Assembly: GCF_000012485.1 (NCBI RefSeq)
Contig: NC_007512.1
Coordinates: 2,258,501 to 2,322,500 of the forward strand
Direction of reading: 5' to 3'
Source of the DNA: Pelodictyon luteolum DSM 273
Lineage (GTDB): Bacteria > Bacteroidota > Chlorobiia > Chlorobiales > Chlorobiaceae
Length of the DNA stretch: 64,000 bases
Shown: positions 17,544 through 29,048 of the stretch, one piece after another
Position numbering within the stretch: the first letter of the stretch is position 1
How the letters are laid out: each line of letters begins with the position of its first letter
The notes under the pieces: generated by a model
Databases searched by the model: none
Seen by the model: the letters and a program-made list of their open reading frames with translations, nothing else
What the model was told of the DNA's origin: nothing
Program-made: the position numbers and the translations under genes

Positions 17544-18977
17544 TTATTCCGGGATGAACTGCCACAGGGGACGGCCTCGGAACTTGTGCATGAAGGTGGT
17601 CTCGACCATCTGCTTCAGCCAAGCTCCGCTGATACCGCGCTCCACCCTCGTCACGAACATGTCTCGCCCCTCGCGGTTGTCGTAGTGCTTCAGGTCGGGA
17701 ACGACCGGATAGATGATCATGACGATGGCCGAGCCGTTCCAGAGCGACTTGCCGTTAGAGGCAATGCAGACGGTAAGCATCTCGGTCATCCGCTCCCGGT
17801 GGGTCATGCGGCCCTTCCGGATCATATCCATCACATTGAATGCAACAACCCTGCCGGTGACCCCGGAAATCATTCCGGTCCTTGGTGCGCCGGCAATGAT
17901 TGCCGTGCCGTTTTTTGTTACGTGCGGTCTGGAGATGGGCCCGGGAGGGGCGAATGCGATGCCGGCGGAGAAGATGTTCCTGTAGAGCGGATGGTTATAC
18001 TGTGCAGGCCAGGCGTGGGGAGTTTCGCGGAGTTCGTCATAGTCGAGACCGTAAATGCCGTCGGCCAGGACGAATCCTGCGGGGTTGCATACTTTGGAGG
18101 TGATGTTTGTGCCCTCTATGTCGAAGAATGGGAAGGTAACGCCCTTCGACTGGGGAATGAGCATCGCGAAATCATAGCCGGTCTCTCCGTAGTTTCCCTC
18201 GAAATCCTCCCAGAAGATGGTGTTCCGGTCAACCTCATGCACGCCCCTCCTTACGGCCTTTTCAATGCCAAACTCGTCCATCGCGTCCTCGATGAGATCA
18301 CCCCCGCGGGCGATCCTCCCGCCTTTGGCCACCACGTTGATGCCGCCGACCCCGAAATCGCCGATCTCGGGTTCGTTGGTGAGGTAGACAAGGTCCGCCC
18401 TGCTTCGCAGACCGCGCTGGGTGAGGTCGTGGTGGATATTGGTGATGTATTCGAACGCTGCACCCTGACACGCCGCCGAAGGATGACCGGTGCCGATCAC
18501 GATACGGCGACGTTCACCCTGCTTCATGCGCTCGACATTTTCAAGGTACCGGTCCCGGGCCTGTATGGCGGTATCGAAGTGGCAGATGGACTCGGTGTGC
18601 TTATGGGGGCCAAGGCCGGGTGTCGCCTCGTAGTTCATGTGTGCACCGGTGGCGATGATGAGGTAGTCGTAATCGAGCCGCTCCGCCACGCCGCCTTCCG
18701 CCCGCTGCAGAAAGACATGGTTTTCGTCCGGGTGGACACTCTCTACACTGCCCTGGATGAAGTGTACATTGAATTTGTCATAAATCGGCTGTAACTTGAA
18801 CACGGTGTTCTGGGGACGCACCGCATCAATGCCGAGCCATACCCATGAGGGAACGAAGCCGAAGTAGTCAAACTTGTGGACAACCGTGATGTCATGCTCC
18901 CGGCCTATGCCACGGCCAAGGTACATGGCTGCGGTATGTCCCGCAAAGCCCGCGCCAATGATCACAACTTTTGCCAT
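17544..18977 (-). CDS. sqr: Sulfide:quinone oxidoreductase
   Basis: 477 residues, FAD-dependent membrane-associated enzyme that oxidises sulfide and passes electrons to quinone. The FAD-binding [15 protein letters not shown] opens the protein. The three redox cysteines are visible: C132 (SICHFD), C170 ([12 protein letters not shown]) and C297 (SKVCNPAGF). The C-terminal extension (about 400-477) ends in an amphipathic region ([14 protein letters not shown]) and WQFIPE. ATG 18977 opens the Rossmann motif; the frame continues upstream into the divergent yqgF and is ignored. GGGAGAG precedes the start. It faces the psr genes, making a local sulfur island. SQR subtype not assigned. Confidence 0.93.
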   Translation of the reverse strand: MAKVVIIGAGFAGHTAAMYLGRGIGREHDITVVHKFDYFGFVPSWVWLGIDAVRPQNTVFKLQPIYDKFNVHFIQGSVESVHPDENHVFLQRAEGGVAERLDYDYLIIATGAHMNYEATPGLGPHKHTESICHFDTAIQARDRYLENVERMKQGERRRIVIGTGHPSAACQGAAFEYITNIHHDLTQRGLRSRADLVYLTNEPEIGDFGVGGINVVAKGGRIARGGDLIEDAMDEFGIEKAVRRGVHEVDRNTIFWEDFEGNYGETGYDFAMLIPQSKGVTFPFFDIEGTNITSKVCNPAGFVLADGIYGLDYDELRETPHAWPAQYNHPLYRNIFSAGIAFAPPGPISRPHVTKNGTAIIAGAPRTGMISGVTGRVVAFNVMDMIRKGRMTHRERMTEMLTVCIASNGKSLWNGSAIVMIIYPVVPDLKHYDNREGRDMFVTRVERGISGAWLKQMVETTFMHKFRGRPLWQFIPE

Positions 18978-19124
18978 GATGGCTTTTCTCTCCCGTTCCC
19001 AGATGTTGCAGAAATGCCGGGACCTCTTCCCGGACGCTGTCGCTAAACTTACGATCAAAAAACCTGACGACATAATCATCTCTGAGCGCCGCCGGAAGAA
19101 AACGGCCATGGAGGCCGCCGTAGC

Positions 19125-19550
19125 ATGAAACCCAAAGGACGCATCGTCGGAATCGATTACGGCACGAAGCGCATCGGCCTGGCCATGACGGACCCGCTGC
19201 AGCTGTTCGCCAGCCCTGTCGGCACGTTTGAACCCGGGGGGCTCCATCATGAACTGCGCCGGATCATGCAGGGGGACACCGTCGACCTGGCCGTGGTGGG
19301 AAGCCCCGTCTGCGATGACGGGAGCGGAAACGCCATGACCGCCGTAGTTGACCGGTTCGTCGAAGAGCTCAGGGCTGCGTTTCCGGACCTTCGGGTGGAG
19401 CGGGTCGACGAGTCGCACTCCTCCAGAGAGGCCTCAAGAATCCTTGCCGCCTCGGGCAAAAGCCGGAAAGTACGCCGGGAGAAAGGCCGGCTGGACAGCG
19501 CCGCCGCATGCGTGCTCCTTACCCGTTTTCTTGAGGAAAACAGGGGGTGA
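19125..19550 (+). CDS. yqgF: YqgF/RuvX pre-16S rRNA nuclease
   Basis: 141 residues, RNase-H-like fold. The opening [18 protein letters not shown] carries the first catalytic aspartate, and [13 protein letters not shown] and [10 protein letters not shown] are the other family motifs. It matures the 16S rRNA 5' end; older annotation calls it a putative Holliday-junction resolvase. GGAGG lies about 10 bases before ATG 19125. It diverges from sqr across 147 bp and heads the run yqgF-pyrE-tyrA-nadK. Confidence 0.92.
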   Translation: MKPKGRIVGIDYGTKRIGLAMTDPLQLFASPVGTFEPGGLHHELRRIMQGDTVDLAVVGSPVCDDGSGNAMTAVVDRFVEELRAAFPDLRVERVDESHSSREASRILAASGKSRKVRREKGRLDSAAACVLLTRFLEENRG

Positions 19551-19683
19551 AGGAGGGCTCCGGGACAAGACGTTTTCGTCTGGCATTTCGGAACTGCTTC
19601 TGTATCTTAGAGTTAATAGCTGCGGCAAATCGCTCCGGAGCGTATCTTTCTTTCCACCTCCACACCATCTGAACAGCCACCTG

Positions 19684-20259
19684 ATGCTAGAAATCTTCAA
19701 ACAGACGGGCGCCCTGCTCGAAGGGCATTTCAAGCTGACCTCCGGCCGGCACAGCAACACCTATTTCCAGTGCGCCAAAGTGCTGCAGCACCCGGAGCAC
19801 CTGACGGTTGTCTGCGGGGAGATCGCAGGGCATTTCAGCCATAAGGAGATCGATACCGTCATCTCCCCTGCCATCGGCGGCATTGTCGTCGGCACCGAAG
19901 TCGGTCGGCAGCTTGGAGTCAAGACCATCTTCGCCGAGCGCAAAGACGGCAAAATGACGATCCGCCGCGGCTTCTCCCTGGAAAAAGGTGAGCGGGTCCT
20001 CGTGGTGGAGGATGTGATCACGACCGGCGGCTCCGTGCTGGAAGTCATCGAACAGGTGAAAGCCGCGGGTGCAGTTCCCGTTGGGGTGGGCTCGGTGGTC
20101 GACCGCAGCAACGGCAATGTTCGCCTAATTGACGACCAGTACTCCGTTCTCTCTATGGAGGTGGTGAGCTACGATCCCGAAGAGTGCCCGCTCTGCCGGA
20201 GCGGCGTACCGATAGAAGCACCTGGAAGCCGTGCCAGCATAGGAGGCCCTGCCGCATGA
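19684..20259 (+). CDS. pyrE: Orotate phosphoribosyltransferase
   Basis: 191 residues; converts orotate and PRPP to OMP in pyrimidine synthesis. The PRPP-binding loop is [13 protein letters not shown] and the flexible catalytic loop is [14 protein letters not shown]. The start [16 protein letters not shown] and the [11 protein letters not shown] stretch are family-typical. ATG 19684 is chosen although the frame is open upstream into yqgF. The stop overlaps the tyrA start (ATGA). The 133-bp gap before it could hold its own promoter. Confidence 0.95.
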   Translation: MLEIFKQTGALLEGHFKLTSGRHSNTYFQCAKVLQHPEHLTVVCGEIAGHFSHKEIDTVISPAIGGIVVGTEVGRQLGVKTIFAERKDGKMTIRRGFSLEKGERVLVVEDVITTGGSVLEVIEQVKAAGAVPVGVGSVVDRSNGNVRLIDDQYSVLSMEVVSYDPEECPLCRSGVPIEAPGSRASIGGPAA

Positions 20260-21128
20260 ATGTTAAACCGCCCATCGAGAGCATCTCCTTCATAGGACTC
20301 GGCCTCATCGGCATGTCCCTGCTGCGGGCGCTCCGCCGCTCCTCCATTGCTTTGGAGACGGGCATCGTCTTCACCGGATTTGACCCATCTTTCAGCGAGA
20401 CCGACAAAGAGGATGCCCGGATACTCGGTCTCGACCGGTTCGTTGAAGATCGCGAAGAGCTTTTCAGCGCCGACATCGTGGTGCTTGCCGCACCGGTCCA
20501 GGCCAACATCGCAATGCTCGACGAAGCGGCGCGCCTCGCTCCGCCCTCCACCATCATTACAGACGTATCAAGCACGAAAGCCAACATTTTCCACAGAGCG
20601 GAGGAACTCAATCTTCCCTTCATCGGCATGCATCCGATGGCTGGCAAGGAGCTGCAGGGTTTTCGTGAAAGCGCGGAAGACCTCTTCAAAGATATGCCGA
20701 TTTTCCTCTGCCATAAAGATGATCTGCTGACTTCGATGCGTGCTGAGGCTTTTAAGGATATGCTTTCATCGGTAGCCGGTGACACTGTAATGATTGATCC
20801 CGACCGGCACGACTGGATCATGGCGCGCATCAGCCACCTCCCGCAGCTGATCTCAACCGTCCTCATTGACTACTGCTCTCCTGAACTGCGACGCACCGGT
20901 GCGGGGTTCGCCTCTCTCACCCGTCTGGCGGGAAGCCCCTGGGAGATCTGGCGCGACATCATCGGCACCAACAGCAAAAACATCGCCGACGCGCTTGAGG
21001 TGTTCGCAACGAAGCTGGTAGAGCTCTCATGGGAGGTGCGCGATCTTGAGAATGAGAGTCTGGAGTCACGCTTCAATCAAGCAAACAAGGCATACAAGTT
21101 CATGCGGTTAAGGGGATGGCGCAAATGA
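20256..21128 (+). CDS. tyrA: Prephenate dehydrogenase
   Basis: 290 residues; NAD(P)-dependent oxidative decarboxylation in tyrosine synthesis. The Rossmann motif [15 protein letters not shown] is at the start, the catalytic histidine is in [10 protein letters not shown], and the C-terminal helical dimerisation domain is present ([23 protein letters not shown]). No chorismate mutase or ACT domain is fused. The gene could be an arogenate dehydrogenase; sequence alone does not decide. It overlaps pyrE by 4 bp with AGGAGG upstream, and overlaps nadK by 4 bp. Confidence 0.92.
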   Translation: MNVKPPIESISFIGLGLIGMSLLRALRRSSIALETGIVFTGFDPSFSETDKEDARILGLDRFVEDREELFSADIVVLAAPVQANIAMLDEAARLAPPSTIITDVSSTKANIFHRAEELNLPFIGMHPMAGKELQGFRESAEDLFKDMPIFLCHKDDLLTSMRAEAFKDMLSSVAGDTVMIDPDRHDWIMARISHLPQLISTVLIDYCSPELRRTGAGFASLTRLAGSPWEIWRDIIGTNSKNIADALEVFATKLVELSWEVRDLENESLESRFNQANKAYKFMRLRGWRK

Positions 21129-21982
21129 AATTCGGCATCGTCATCAACGTATCCAGAGAGCGGGCCCTCGAGCTGGCACGCAAACTGGTATCGTGGCTTG
21201 AAGCGCAGGGCATCGGATACATCTTCGAAACCCTCTCGGCAGAGCGCATAGGGAGCGCGCTGTCAGCCCCGATCGAAGAGCTCAACACCCAGTGCGATGC
21301 ATTCATTTCCCTCGGCGGCGACGGAACCCTCCTCTTCACCTCGCAGCACTCGGTCACCAAGCCGGTCGTCGGCATCAATGTCGGCTATCTCGGGTTCCTG
21401 ACGGAGTTCACCCAGGAAGAGATGTTCGACGCGGTTGAAAAGGTGATCAAGGGCACCTACACCATCCACACGCGCACGCAGCTCGAAGCCTCGGTGCCCG
21501 CAGACGGACGGAACGAGCAGTTCCTTGCCCTGAACGATGTTGTCATCGAAAAGGGAACCTATCCGAGGATCCCCGCCTTCGTCATCAAGCTCGACGGCGA
21601 ACTGCTCAGCTCCTACCGCGCTGACGGCATCATCATCGCCACGTCCACGGGTTCGACGGCCTACTCGATGTCGGCCGGAGGGCCCATCATCGCTCCGAAG
21701 TCGAGCGTGTTCGTCATCACACCCATCTGCCCGCACATGCTGACGGTTCGGCCCATCGTCATCAGCGACGAAAAGATCATCGAAATCTCGGTCGAAGCAC
21801 CCGACGGCGAGTTCCCGCTCAACTGCGACGGGCACCTGCGCAGGATGCTTGAGCCGATGGAGCGCGTGACGGTCCGGAAATCCATCCGCCTCATCAATCT
21901 GGTGGCCAACGAAAACCGCGACTACTGCGAAGTGCTCCGCACCAAACTGCTCTGGGGCCGCGAACACAACTCCGGCCTGTAG
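21125..21982 (+). CDS. nadK: NAD kinase
   Basis: 285 residues; phosphorylates NAD to NADP. The GGDGT motif is in [14 protein letters not shown], and the second motif in [36 protein letters not shown] is also typical. ATG 21125 is preferred over ATG 21116 because AAGGGG ends 9 bases before it and it forms an ATGA overlap with tyrA. Confidence 0.95.
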   Translation: MKFGIVINVSRERALELARKLVSWLEAQGIGYIFETLSAERIGSALSAPIEELNTQCDAFISLGGDGTLLFTSQHSVTKPVVGINVGYLGFLTEFTQEEMFDAVEKVIKGTYTIHTRTQLEASVPADGRNEQFLALNDVVIEKGTYPRIPAFVIKLDGELLSSYRADGIIIATSTGSTAYSMSAGGPIIAPKSSVFVITPICPHMLTVRPIVISDEKIIEISVEAPDGEFPLNCDGHLRRMLEPMERVTVRKSIRLINLVANENRDYCEVLRTKLLWGREHNSGL

Positions 21983-21999
21983 GCATCTTTCCTGCCATC

Positions 22000-23535
22000 A
22001 TGAACTGCATCAGTGAAGCCTCACTCGGAGCCATGCTGGGCATCCCCGCACTCACCCCGCTCACCCTTACGGCCATGTGCCGGGGGCTCCGGCCGGTCTT
22101 CCACCCCGCGCCGCACATCTCAGGGCGCCTGAAGGCATTCTCAGGAGGTCTCCAGAGCGCATTTGACGCGCTCGGCATCAAGGTCGAAAGTCCCGAAGCG
22201 GCATCGGGCGCCGACGGACGGATCCTTCCAGGAAGGGTTGTCTTTTCTCCCGGCGTCCTTCCGGACCATGAGCTTGCGATCAACCGGGTCTCGACGCTCT
22301 ACAACAACATGATAGTCGGCATCTACGACGAACCCCCGCCACTCTCCAGCCAGTCGGGCGCACAGGAGCGGCTTGATGCCATCGTGGCGCGCCTGGCGCG
22401 CGATATGGTACATATCCTTATTTACGTTACCGCTGAGTCCTGGACCATCTGCACCATGAACGGTGGGGTTGCCGAGTTCCACACGCCGCTGCCCAGCGTG
22501 GAAGACGTCCGGAGTACGCTGGTGCCGAAGCTGACGGCGCAGGTCGTGCCGCCGCGCCCGGAGGATTTCATTCTCCGGAAGGGAGAACTCGACACAAGCT
22601 CGCCCTTCTTTCTCGCGGCAGCAGAGGATTTCCGGAGCTCGGGCCGGCTATGGGAGCGGAGCCCGGAGCTGCTCACCCATACCTCAACCGACAGCCTGGA
22701 ATACCGAAGCGGGTACTACCGGCGGATAGTCCGACGCTACCTCGATGAACGGAGCGGCATGAGCTATGGGTTCTTCGCCCGCCAGCTGCCTGTGAGGGTT
22801 GAGGCGGCAGTGCCCGTAGCATATGGAGATACCTACGGCATGGAGCCGGTGAAGGATCCCGGCGGCCTCAGGGTCCCGGTGCGGGTGGGAGGCAGGGTCT
22901 ATATGATAAAGGTTCCGACGGTGCGGGTACTGACAACTCGGTCGGGATGCAGGAAAACCGCCGTCGAGCCGCTGCGCGACCTTCTGGAAATCGGTATGGA
23001 GAACGGGCGGGCTTACATCTCAACCCCTGCCCACGGTGAAGAGAGCCCGGCGCCGCGCCCCTCCTTCGACACCCTCACCATTCTGGCCCACGCCCTCGGC
23101 AACGCCCTGGTGGCGGCCGTCCTCCTCTCGATCCTCCCCGACCCGGTCTTTGCTCGACTCCTCGGAGAGTCAGGAGCGTCCTTGACGCACTGGCACGGGT
23201 ATCCGGAAGAGGCGACTCTGCCGGAAGGGTACTTCATGCACGGAACCGCCAATCCGCCGGTGTCGTGTTCGACCCCGCAGTCGGCGGCCTACAGCCTCCT
23301 TGGAAAAATCGATGCACTGGAGCGAGCCCTCCAGGCGGGGGGAGTGCGCGCCGGCGGCGCTGCAGGGTATAGGGGGGACGTGCATGTCGAGCCGAACCAC
23401 GGCACGAACATCGTCGGGGTTCTCTCGCTTTCGGAGACGGCCGCTGCCCTCAACCCAGAAAATGGGAAACCGGCCGCGGCAGGATCGATTCAGTCCTCTT
23501 CGGCAGACGGCTCCACCCAGGGCCACAGACCCTGA
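22000..23535 (+). CDS. Unrecognised 511-residue protein
   Basis: Not recognised. The protein begins MNCISEASLGAMLGI, has no clear signal peptide, and has one moderately hydrophobic segment near 365-382 (ALGNALVAAVLLSILPDPVF). It is rich in Arg and Pro, and the last 50 residues are low-complexity (Ala, Gly, Ser). Several Tyr/Arg-rich blocks (YRSGYYRRIVRRYL, FFARQLPVRVEA) look globular. It starts 17 bp after nadK and is probably co-transcribed. The final 46 bp overlap the 3' end of the convergent KdsC-like gene. Possibly lineage-restricted; function unknown. Confidence 0.75.
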   Translation: MNCISEASLGAMLGIPALTPLTLTAMCRGLRPVFHPAPHISGRLKAFSGGLQSAFDALGIKVESPEAASGADGRILPGRVVFSPGVLPDHELAINRVSTLYNNMIVGIYDEPPPLSSQSGAQERLDAIVARLARDMVHILIYVTAESWTICTMNGGVAEFHTPLPSVEDVRSTLVPKLTAQVVPPRPEDFILRKGELDTSSPFFLAAAEDFRSSGRLWERSPELLTHTSTDSLEYRSGYYRRIVRRYLDERSGMSYGFFARQLPVRVEAAVPVAYGDTYGMEPVKDPGGLRVPVRVGGRVYMIKVPTVRVLTTRSGCRKTAVEPLRDLLEIGMENGRAYISTPAHGEESPAPRPSFDTLTILAHALGNALVAAVLLSILPDPVFARLLGESGASLTHWHGYPEEATLPEGYFMHGTANPPVSCSTPQSAAYSLLGKIDALERALQAGGVRAGGAAGYRGDVHVEPNHGTNIVGVLSLSETAAALNPENGKPAAAGSIQSSSADGSTQGHRP

Positions 23536-24041
23536 CTCCCGAGAATCATCTCCACAACCTCCCGCACGCACCCGCTGCCGCCCTCGAACGCAGAGATGTA
23601 GCCAACACGGTTGCGCAACCAGTCGGCGCCGTTGATGGCCGTAACCGGCAATCCGACGCGCTCGAGTACCGCCAGATCGCCGACATCGTCGCCGATGCAG
23701 GCGCATGCATCGTCACTGAGGCCGTGCGCGGCAATGAACGCCTTGTAGGCATCAAGGAATGAAGCGCTTCCGAGCCGGATGTCCTGTACGCCGAGCCCTT
23801 CGAGAATCGGACGGTACCCCTCGGCTGCGCGCTCCGAAAACACGGAAACGAGGAGCCCGTGACGCACAGCCTCCCGGATCGCAACGGCGTCACGCACGGA
23901 AACCGAACAGAGCTCTTCACCCCTGCCGTCGAAGGTGAGGCGGCCTCCGTTCAGCACGCCATCGACTGGAAGGATCAGCGCACGGGTTGCCTTGAGGGCT
24001 TCGGCGACACGCGACGAGGGGTCGGCCAGGGATGGTTCCAT
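23490..24041 (-). CDS. KdsC-like HAD protein lacking the nucleophile
   Basis: 183 residues resembling 3-deoxy-D-manno-octulosonate-8-phosphate phosphatase. The DxDG motif, whose first Asp is the nucleophile, reads LPVDGVLNGG: P25 replaces it, while D27 remains. The rest is recognisable: FDGRGEELCSVSVRD, VFSERAAE, YKAF and the metal-binding CIGDDVGDLAVL. It may be a pseudo-phosphatase, for example a structural partner of KdsA, or act differently. ATG 24041 is chosen; TTG 24065 gives eight more residues, and neither has a good ribosome site. It lies 36 bp after kdsA. Confidence 0.8.
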   Translation of the reverse strand: MEPSLADPSSRVAEALKATRALILPVDGVLNGGRLTFDGRGEELCSVSVRDAVAIREAVRHGLLVSVFSERAAEGYRPILEGLGVQDIRLGSASFLDAYKAFIAAHGLSDDACACIGDDVGDLAVLERVGLPVTAINGADWLRNRVGYISAFEGGSGCVREVVEMILGSQGLWPWVEPSAEED

Positions 24042-24077
24042 CCCGAAATACTGGAAACCTGACAAGGAAGTGGGGAT

Positions 24078-24908
24078 TTAGGATGAATGAAGCGGCTGCA
24101 CGCACCGGTAGAGGTCGATCAGCTGTTTGACAAGCGGTCGGAAGCTCCCCAGCGGAAGCTGGGTGGCAGCATCGGAAAGGGCTTTTTCTGGCTCAGGGTG
24201 GACCTCGAAAAAGAGGCCGTCGACCCCGGCAGCCACTGCGGCCCGGGCAAGCGGGACAACATACTCCCGCTCCCCTCCCGATACGCCGTTGCCGGCACCC
24301 GGCAACTGAAGACTGTGGGTGGCGTCGTAGATGACCGGCCATCCGGATTCAGCCATTTTGACGATCCCGCGGAAGTCGACGACGAGGTTGTTGTACCCGA
24401 AACTCGACCCGCGCTCGGTCAGCATGATGCGCTGGTTACCGGTCGCAGAAACCTTGGCGGCGGCAAGCGCCATATCCTGCGGGGCCATGAACTGGCCTTT
24501 CTTGATGTTGACCGTAAGGCCTGTTTCACCGGCGGCCTGGAGAAGTTCGGTCTGGCGTGAGAGAAACGCGGGGATCTGCAGCACGTCCACATACCGGGCG
24601 GCCAGCTCGACGTCCCTCGTCTCATGCACGTCGGTGAGTACCGGCATATCATACCTATCGCCGATCTCGCGGAGCACCTCGAGTGCCGCCTCGTCGCCGA
24701 TGCCGGTGAACGAGGAACCCGAGGAACGGTTCGCCTTGCGGTAGGATCCCTTGAAAATGAAGCGGACACCGAGCTCACGGCTGATATGATGCAGTTCCTC
24801 TGCCACCGTCACTGCCATTGAACGGTTTTCTATGACGCAGGGGCCTGCGATGAAAAGCGGGACATCGGGATCGGGTACGGCTATGGAGCCGATGGAGAAC
24901 TTTTGCAT
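24078..24908 (-). CDS. kdsA: KDO-8-phosphate synthase, metal-dependent type
   Basis: 276 residues; condenses phosphoenolpyruvate with arabinose-5-phosphate for lipopolysaccharide KDO. Family motifs are [40 protein letters not shown] and [17 protein letters not shown]. The cysteine in GPC corresponds to the metal-binding Cys of the class II enzymes (known from Aquifex). Start ATG 24908 is preferred; ATG 24911 lies directly before it. Downstream is the KdsC-like gene, in the order expected of a KDO operon. Confidence 0.95.
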   Translation of the reverse strand: MQKFSIGSIAVPDPDVPLFIAGPCVIENRSMAVTVAEELHHISRELGVRFIFKGSYRKANRSSGSSFTGIGDEAALEVLREIGDRYDMPVLTDVHETRDVELAARYVDVLQIPAFLSRQTELLQAAGETGLTVNIKKGQFMAPQDMALAAAKVSATGNQRIMLTERGSSFGYNNLVVDFRGIVKMAESGWPVIYDATHSLQLPGAGNGVSGGEREYVVPLARAAVAAGVDGLFFEVHPEPEKALSDAATQLPLGSFRPLVKQLIDLYRCVQPLHSS

Positions 24909-25044
24909 CATCCTGCCTGTTAAGAATTGTAACGGCGGCCAAATCCCGCCAAGGCATTTGGGCATTGTGAGTTTGCCGCCATAAGCGTTAAATTTACAAC
25001 AATATTCTGTTATTCACAGTCTGCAATCAAACGCACAGCAATCA

Positions 25045-26366
<1,322 letters not shown>

Positions 26367-26370
<4 letters not shown>

Positions 26371-27503
26371 GTCAGAGGGTCCCCGTCTTTCTTGCGCTGC
26401 TGCTCTTCGCCCTCCTCCTCCAGCCACCGCCCATCGCAGAAGCGGGAACGAAGCCGGACAGCCTATCCATTAAAATCGGCCAGATGCTGATGGTGGGCTT
26501 CAGGGGCACCACCATCGGCGATGCCCCTGACGTACGGCGCGCCATCGACCGCCAGCGCATCGGCGGCGTGGTGCTCTTCGACTATGACGTCCCGTCCCGG
26601 ACCCCGCTTCGCAACATAACCGGCCCGGAACAGCTTCAGCGGCTGAACGGCGAACTGCAGGAGCGTTCCCCCGTCCCGCTCTTCATTTCGATCGACCAGG
26701 AAGGCGGCATGGTCAGCAGGCTCAAGCCGGCAAGGGGGTTCCCCCGGAGCCCGAGCGCCCGGAGCCTCGGACTGCTCAGGAACCCCGACAGCACCCTCGC
26801 TGCAGCGGAGGTGACTGCCCGGACACTGCAGTCGATGGGAGTCAACATGAACCTTGCGCCGGTGGTCGACCTTGATACCAACCCGCAGAATCCCGTCATC
26901 GGCCGTATAGAGCGGAGCTACTCGCCTGACCCCGACATCGTCTCGTCTCAGGCCGCCATCGTCACAACGACCTTTCTCCGCGAGGGGATCATCCCTGTCC
27001 TGAAACATTTTCCCGGCCACGGCAGCTCGACCTCGGACAGCCATCTGGGCTTCACCGACGTAACGGAAAGCTGGAGCGAGATTGAACTTGAACCATACCG
27101 CAGCCTCTTGCTTGATGGATATCAGGGTGCCATCATGACCGCCCACGTCTTCAACGCCCGCCTCGATCCCCGCTATCCGGCGACCCTTTCAAAGGCGACC
27201 ATCAGCGGCCTACTACGAGAAAAGCTCGGGTTCCGTGGGGTGGTGCTTACCGATGACATGCAGATGGGCGCCATTGCCCAGAACTTCGGCTTTGAAGAAG
27301 CGGTCCGCCTGTCGATTGAAGCCGGTGCTGACATTCTTGTGTTTGCCAACAATACGGCCGTCTACGACCCAAAAATCGCAGAAAAGGCATCAGGCATCAT
27401 CCGCAGGATGGTGGATGAGGGCATAATTTCTCCCCTTCGCATCGAGGAGTCGTACCGGAGGATCATGACACTCAAAGAGACTGTAACCCACCCTGCCAGA
27501 TGA
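26367..27503 (+). CDS. Exported GH3 beta-N-acetylhexosaminidase-like glycosidase
   Basis: 378 residues with a signal peptide (about 1-27). The glycoside hydrolase family 3 motifs of the NagZ group are present: [21 protein letters not shown] (213-221, holding the acid His) and nucleophile D296 in [12 protein letters not shown]. NagZ itself is cytosolic, while this one is exported, so it probably trims peptidoglycan sugars outside the cytoplasm. It overlaps both neighbours by 4 bp, forming a coupled clpB-half/GH3/sixA unit. Confidence 0.9.
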
Positions 27504-28000
27504 AAACACTCTACCTTGTCAGACATGCCAAAGCAGGCTGGAGCGCCGATGCCGCCTCGGATTTCGAACGGACGCTCAGTGAACGGGGGATAACGGAGGC
27601 ACATTTCATGGCGCGGCTGGTGCATGAGAGAGATCCGCGCCCCGATATGCTCGTGACGAGCCCTGCCGTAAGGGCTCTCACGACAGCAGAGACGTTTGCC
27701 GGAGTGTTCGATATTCCGCCGGAATCGATCATTCAGAACATGGAGATCTACCACGGCGGGGCATCGGAACTGCTGGACATCGTGCGTTCACTGCCCGATG
27801 ATGCCGGAAGCGTGATGCTCTTCGGTCACAATCCCGTCATGTCGGAACTCGCCAACCGCCTCGGGGACATGAAAGGTGAGGCCATGGAGACATGCAGCGT
27901 GGTGCGTCTGGACTTCCAGAGCAACCGATGGAGTGAGGCAGGACCGGGAAAAGGGCTGATGGTGTGGCATGAGCATCCTGAAAAACGCCATACCCGCTGA
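27500..28000 (+). CDS. sixA: SixA-type phosphohistidine phosphatase
   Basis: 166 residues, branch 2 of the histidine phosphatase superfamily. The catalytic RH motif is R8-H9 (LYLVRHAKAG), and the second histidine is in LFGHNPVMSELA. In E. coli SixA dephosphorylates histidine phosphotransfer proteins; here the target is unknown and it could act on small phosphate esters. It is last of three genes overlapped by ATGA. It converges with gpsA, 31 bp apart, with a short GAAAGG/CCTTTC hairpin (28018-28033) at the junction. Confidence 0.87.
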   Translation: MKTLYLVRHAKAGWSADAASDFERTLSERGITEAHFMARLVHERDPRPDMLVTSPAVRALTTAETFAGVFDIPPESIIQNMEIYHGGASELLDIVRSLPDDAGSVMLFGHNPVMSELANRLGDMKGEAMETCSVVRLDFQSNRWSEAGPGKGLMVWHEHPEKRHTR

Positions 28001-28031
28001 CCCGGTATACAGCAGCGGAAAGGAAGACCTT

Positions 28032-29033
28032 TCAGTCGCGCTCGGGCTTCGGCTCGCGAGTCATAAGATCAAGGATGGCCTGCTCGACAGGCTTCGCCTC
28101 GAACAGCATCTCATAGACCGCCTGGGTGATAGGCATCTCGACGCCGAGGCTGCTGCTGAGTGCGTAGACCGCCTTGGAACTCAGTACCCCCTCGGCGATC
28201 ATATTCATATGGGTGATGATGTCATCAAGCGAGCGGCCGCGACCGAGCTCCTCGCCAACAAAGCGGTTGCGGCTGTGACGGCTGAGGCATGTGACCACAA
28301 GGTCGCCGATGCCCGAAAGCCCTGAAATAGTCATGGGGTCCCCGCCGAGTTTCAGCGCGAGGCGGGATATTTCAGCCATGCCGCGGGTAATGATGGCCGC
28401 CTTGGCGTTGTCACCGAAGCCGATACCGTCGGAAATGCCTGCAGCGATGGCAATGATGTTCTTGACCGATCCGGCAACCTCAACGCCGACGATGTCGGTG
28501 TTCACATAGACGCGGAACCTACTCGTATGGAACACCTCCTGGACCGCTTCAGCGGTTTCCATGGAAGGAGAGGAGGCCACCACCGTCGTCGGCTGCTCGC
28601 GGGCAACCTCTTCGGCATGGCTCGGCCCATACAGCGCCGCAACCCGTCCCGGCTGCAGCCCGGGAAGCTCGTCCATCAGCACTTCCGTCATCCGCATTCC
28701 CGAACCGACCTCGATCCCCTTGGCCACGTTGACGATGATTTTCCCCTGAAACGGAAGGCTGCTGAACGCGCGGGCGGTTTCTCGCAGCGCCTGGGAAGGC
28801 ACTGCGGTGACGATCATTTCAGCTTCGGCAATGCAGCCGTCAAGGTCGCCTACGACTTCAAGAGAGTCAGGGAAAAGGGTTCCCTTGAGATAACGGGTGT
28901 TTTCGCGCTCAGCCTGAAGGGTTCGGGCAAACTCCGGACGGTGGGCCCACAGCTTCACCGCATGACCCTTCCGGGCAAGCAGGACCGCAAGCGTGGTGCC
29001 CCAGCTTCCGGCACCGAGGACGGCGATATGCAT
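28032..29033 (-). CDS. gpsA: Glycerol-3-phosphate dehydrogenase [NAD(P)+]
   Basis: 333 residues; reduces dihydroxyacetone phosphate to sn-glycerol-3-phosphate for phospholipids. The N-terminal [17 protein letters not shown] is the NAD(P) site; [16 protein letters not shown] and the catalytic-lysine helix [17 protein letters not shown] follow. ATG 29033 starts MHIAVLG; the preceding TTG 29036 is less likely. It follows plsY by 15 bp; both act in glycerophospholipid synthesis, and the operon is lysC-purM-plsY-gpsA. Confidence 0.96.
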   Translation of the reverse strand: MHIAVLGAGSWGTTLAVLLARKGHAVKLWAHRPEFARTLQAERENTRYLKGTLFPDSLEVVGDLDGCIAEAEMIVTAVPSQALRETARAFSSLPFQGKIIVNVAKGIEVGSGMRMTEVLMDELPGLQPGRVAALYGPSHAEEVAREQPTTVVASSPSMETAEAVQEVFHTSRFRVYVNTDIVGVEVAGSVKNIIAIAAGISDGIGFGDNAKAAIITRGMAEISRLALKLGGDPMTISGLSGIGDLVVTCLSRHSRNRFVGEELGRGRSLDDIITHMNMIAEGVLSSKAVYALSSSLGVEMPITQAVYEMLFEAKPVEQAILDLMTREPKPERD

Positions 29034-29048
29034 CAACGCACCGCCATC

